Positions 34,065-34,818 of a stretch of 34,818 nt of DNA are shown one piece after another. The stretch is from the NCBI GenBank assembly GCA_012034075.1, contig JAAURD010000025.1:1-34818 (forward strand). Direction: 5' to 3'. The first letter of the stretch is position 1, and each line of letters begins with the position of its first letter. This stretch comes from Chloroflexaceae bacterium. GTDB taxonomy: Bacteria > Chloroflexota > Chloroflexia > Chloroflexales > Chloroflexaceae. The notes under the pieces were generated by a model that made no database searches, had not been told where the DNA came from, and worked only from the letters and a program-made list of their open reading frames with translations. A program made the position numbers and the translations under genes.

Positions 34065-34094
34065 ATAGTACTATGACATGAACGGTAACGTCAA
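34065..34094 (-). promoter_or_regulatory. Promoter of the chemosensory operon
   Basis: On the minus strand TTGACG (34089-34094) and TACTAT (34065-34070) are 18 bases apart. The -10 overlaps the palindrome ATAGTACTAT (34065-34074), which also occurs at 24414-24423. The leader to GTG 33948 would be ~110 bases. Confidence 0.5.
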
Positions 34095-34420
34095 ACACAA
34101 TGTGCTTTTTCGCGCGACAAGGCTGCAGGGCAGAGTTTCGTTACGGTGATGCTTGCCGCGCCAAAAGCCAGCATATCAGCTTACCGGTAAGCATACCATA
34201 CACAGAAGCTGCACTACCGCCATACACCAGACCAAAGACAAAACCATCAAATCGTGTAACGCCCAATATCACACCCGGTAAGCATATGCACCGAGCATTG
34301 TCTGTCCATCCAGCAGAGAATAGTCTTCGTACAGCATTGCAGAAATGTTTGCCGAAATTGGCACAGAACCTGCTGTCCTGAGGACCCTGGCGGCGCACGT
34401 TTGGATTCGCTATGCGAGCG

Positions 34421-34469
34421 CGTGCGGCTGCAAGCCGCACCTACGTCTGATCCGTGAAGGAATTTCGAC
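34421..34469. repeat. 49-base hairpin repeat, copy 1
   Basis: It begins with the hairpin GTGCGGCT-GCA-AGCCGCAC (8-bp stem, 3-base loop), followed by CTACGTCTGATCCGTGAAGG. It differs from copy 2 (34727-34775) at two positions, one of them in the loop. Confidence 0.75.
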
Positions 34470-34726
34470 AGAGATTAACGCAACGCTGTACTTAGTTGAA
34501 AGATTGTCCCTGATAGCAGTATACCATAGTTGAGGCAATCTGCCTAAACTCGATCAGCTGTCAGAAATGGGGGTAATCTTTGCAATAGTGATGTAACTAT
34601 TTCGTATGGAGCGCGTTTGGGACGAGAGCTATTCCTCACTCCTAAAAATTATTACATGAATATACAAAAAAGACTGTGCATGCAGACACCCCTCGCCCAA
34701 CTTGGAGCAAAGCCGGGGGTGGGGTT

Positions 34727-34775
34727 CGTGCGGCTACAAGCCGCACCTACGTCTGATCCGTGAAGGAATTGCGAC
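34727..34775. repeat. 49-base hairpin repeat, copy 2
   Basis: Same unit as 34421-34469, 306 bases away and in the same orientation. The loop is ACA where copy 1 has GCA, but both 8-bp arms are conserved, suggesting the folded form matters. It is preceded by a GCCGGGGGTGGGG tract that resembles the one at the window's last bases. Confidence 0.75.
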
Positions 34776-34790
34776 CTGGCATCGTCTATT

Positions 34791-34805
34791 CTCCCCTTGT
34801 GGGAG
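34791..34805. repeat. Second copy of the CTCCC-CTTGT-GGGAG palindrome
   Basis: Exact copy of the 15-base core at 560-574, here followed by a CGGGGCCGGGGGT tract to the window end. The element may continue outside the window. Confidence 0.6.
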
Positions 34806-34818
34806 CGGGGCCGGGGGT

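Larger units (their letters stand above)
34095..34818. other. Non-coding repeat-containing region at the right edge
   Basis: About 720 bases with no well-supported gene. A minus-strand frame (34141-34440) has a hydrophobic Gly-rich second half (GVTRFDGFVFGLVYGGSAAS) that could be a fragment of a membrane protein, but its first part runs through the 34421-34469 repeat and no start is supported. Two copies of a 49-base hairpin repeat, and one copy of the palindrome also found at 560-574, lie here. The stretch 34500-34680 is A/T-rich and featureless. Confidence 0.5.

Noticed and set aside
34141-34440. Minus-strand hydrophobic frame near the right edge
   Set aside because: Its first part runs through a dispersed repeat and no start is supported; at most a gene fragment.

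Overview
The window looks like chromosomal DNA from a filamentous, gliding member of the Chloroflexota (class Chloroflexia, Chloroflexus/Herpetosiphon-like). This is inferred from gene content only: a Frz-like chemosensory operon with no flagellar genes, RsbR-style and FIST signalling proteins, a BchI-like AAA+ ATPase, a GT39-type membrane glycosyltransferase and a bifunctional Rel. No rRNA, tRNA, CRISPR array, IS element or phage gene was found.

Layout. 1-1.3 kb: a small HTH protein whose frame is open to the left edge, repeat-rich spacer DNA and a small membrane protein. 1.3-3.9 kb (minus): a PAS-like protein and a hybrid histidine kinase with a degenerate ATP site and a frameshift. 4.6-8.0 kb (plus): rel and mutY, overlapping. 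8.2-11.5 kb (plus): argJ (frameshifted), a LON-domain protein, a DUF503 protein and a BchI-like AAA+ ATPase, tightly packed. 11.5-15.1 kb (minus, convergent): an ABC1/UbiB kinase, an E1/ThiF-like protein (frameshifted) and a PLP decarboxylase. 15.2-21.1 kb: a DinB-like protein (minus) divergent from a FIST-GAF-STAS sensor overlapping a GT39-like glycosyltransferase, then a lone cyclic-nucleotide-binding domain protein. 21.3-33.9 kb (minus): twelve consecutive signalling genes. 34.1-34.8 kb: non-coding DNA with hairpin repeats.

The main attraction is the 12.6-kb signalling block. Read on the minus strand it runs CheW, CheW-like, MCP, CheA-REC, CheY, CheB, CheR-TPR, then a SpoIIE/PP2C phosphatase, a TPR protein, an RsbW-type ATPase, a STAS anti-anti-sigma protein and a REC protein. 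The first part reproduces the gene order and fusions of the Myxococcus frz operon (A, B, CD, E, G, F), with one extra CheY. The second part contains every element of a partner-switching module. I infer that a gliding-type chemosensory pathway is wired to Ser/Thr partner switching here. Matching extended -10 elements suggest internal promoters.

Five genes (the hybrid kinase, argJ, the E1-like gene, the TPR gene and the MCP) are each broken by one small frameshift, four of them in homopolymer runs. Homology on both sides continues in the other frame, so sequencing or consensus error is the first explanation to exclude. Each is annotated here at full length.
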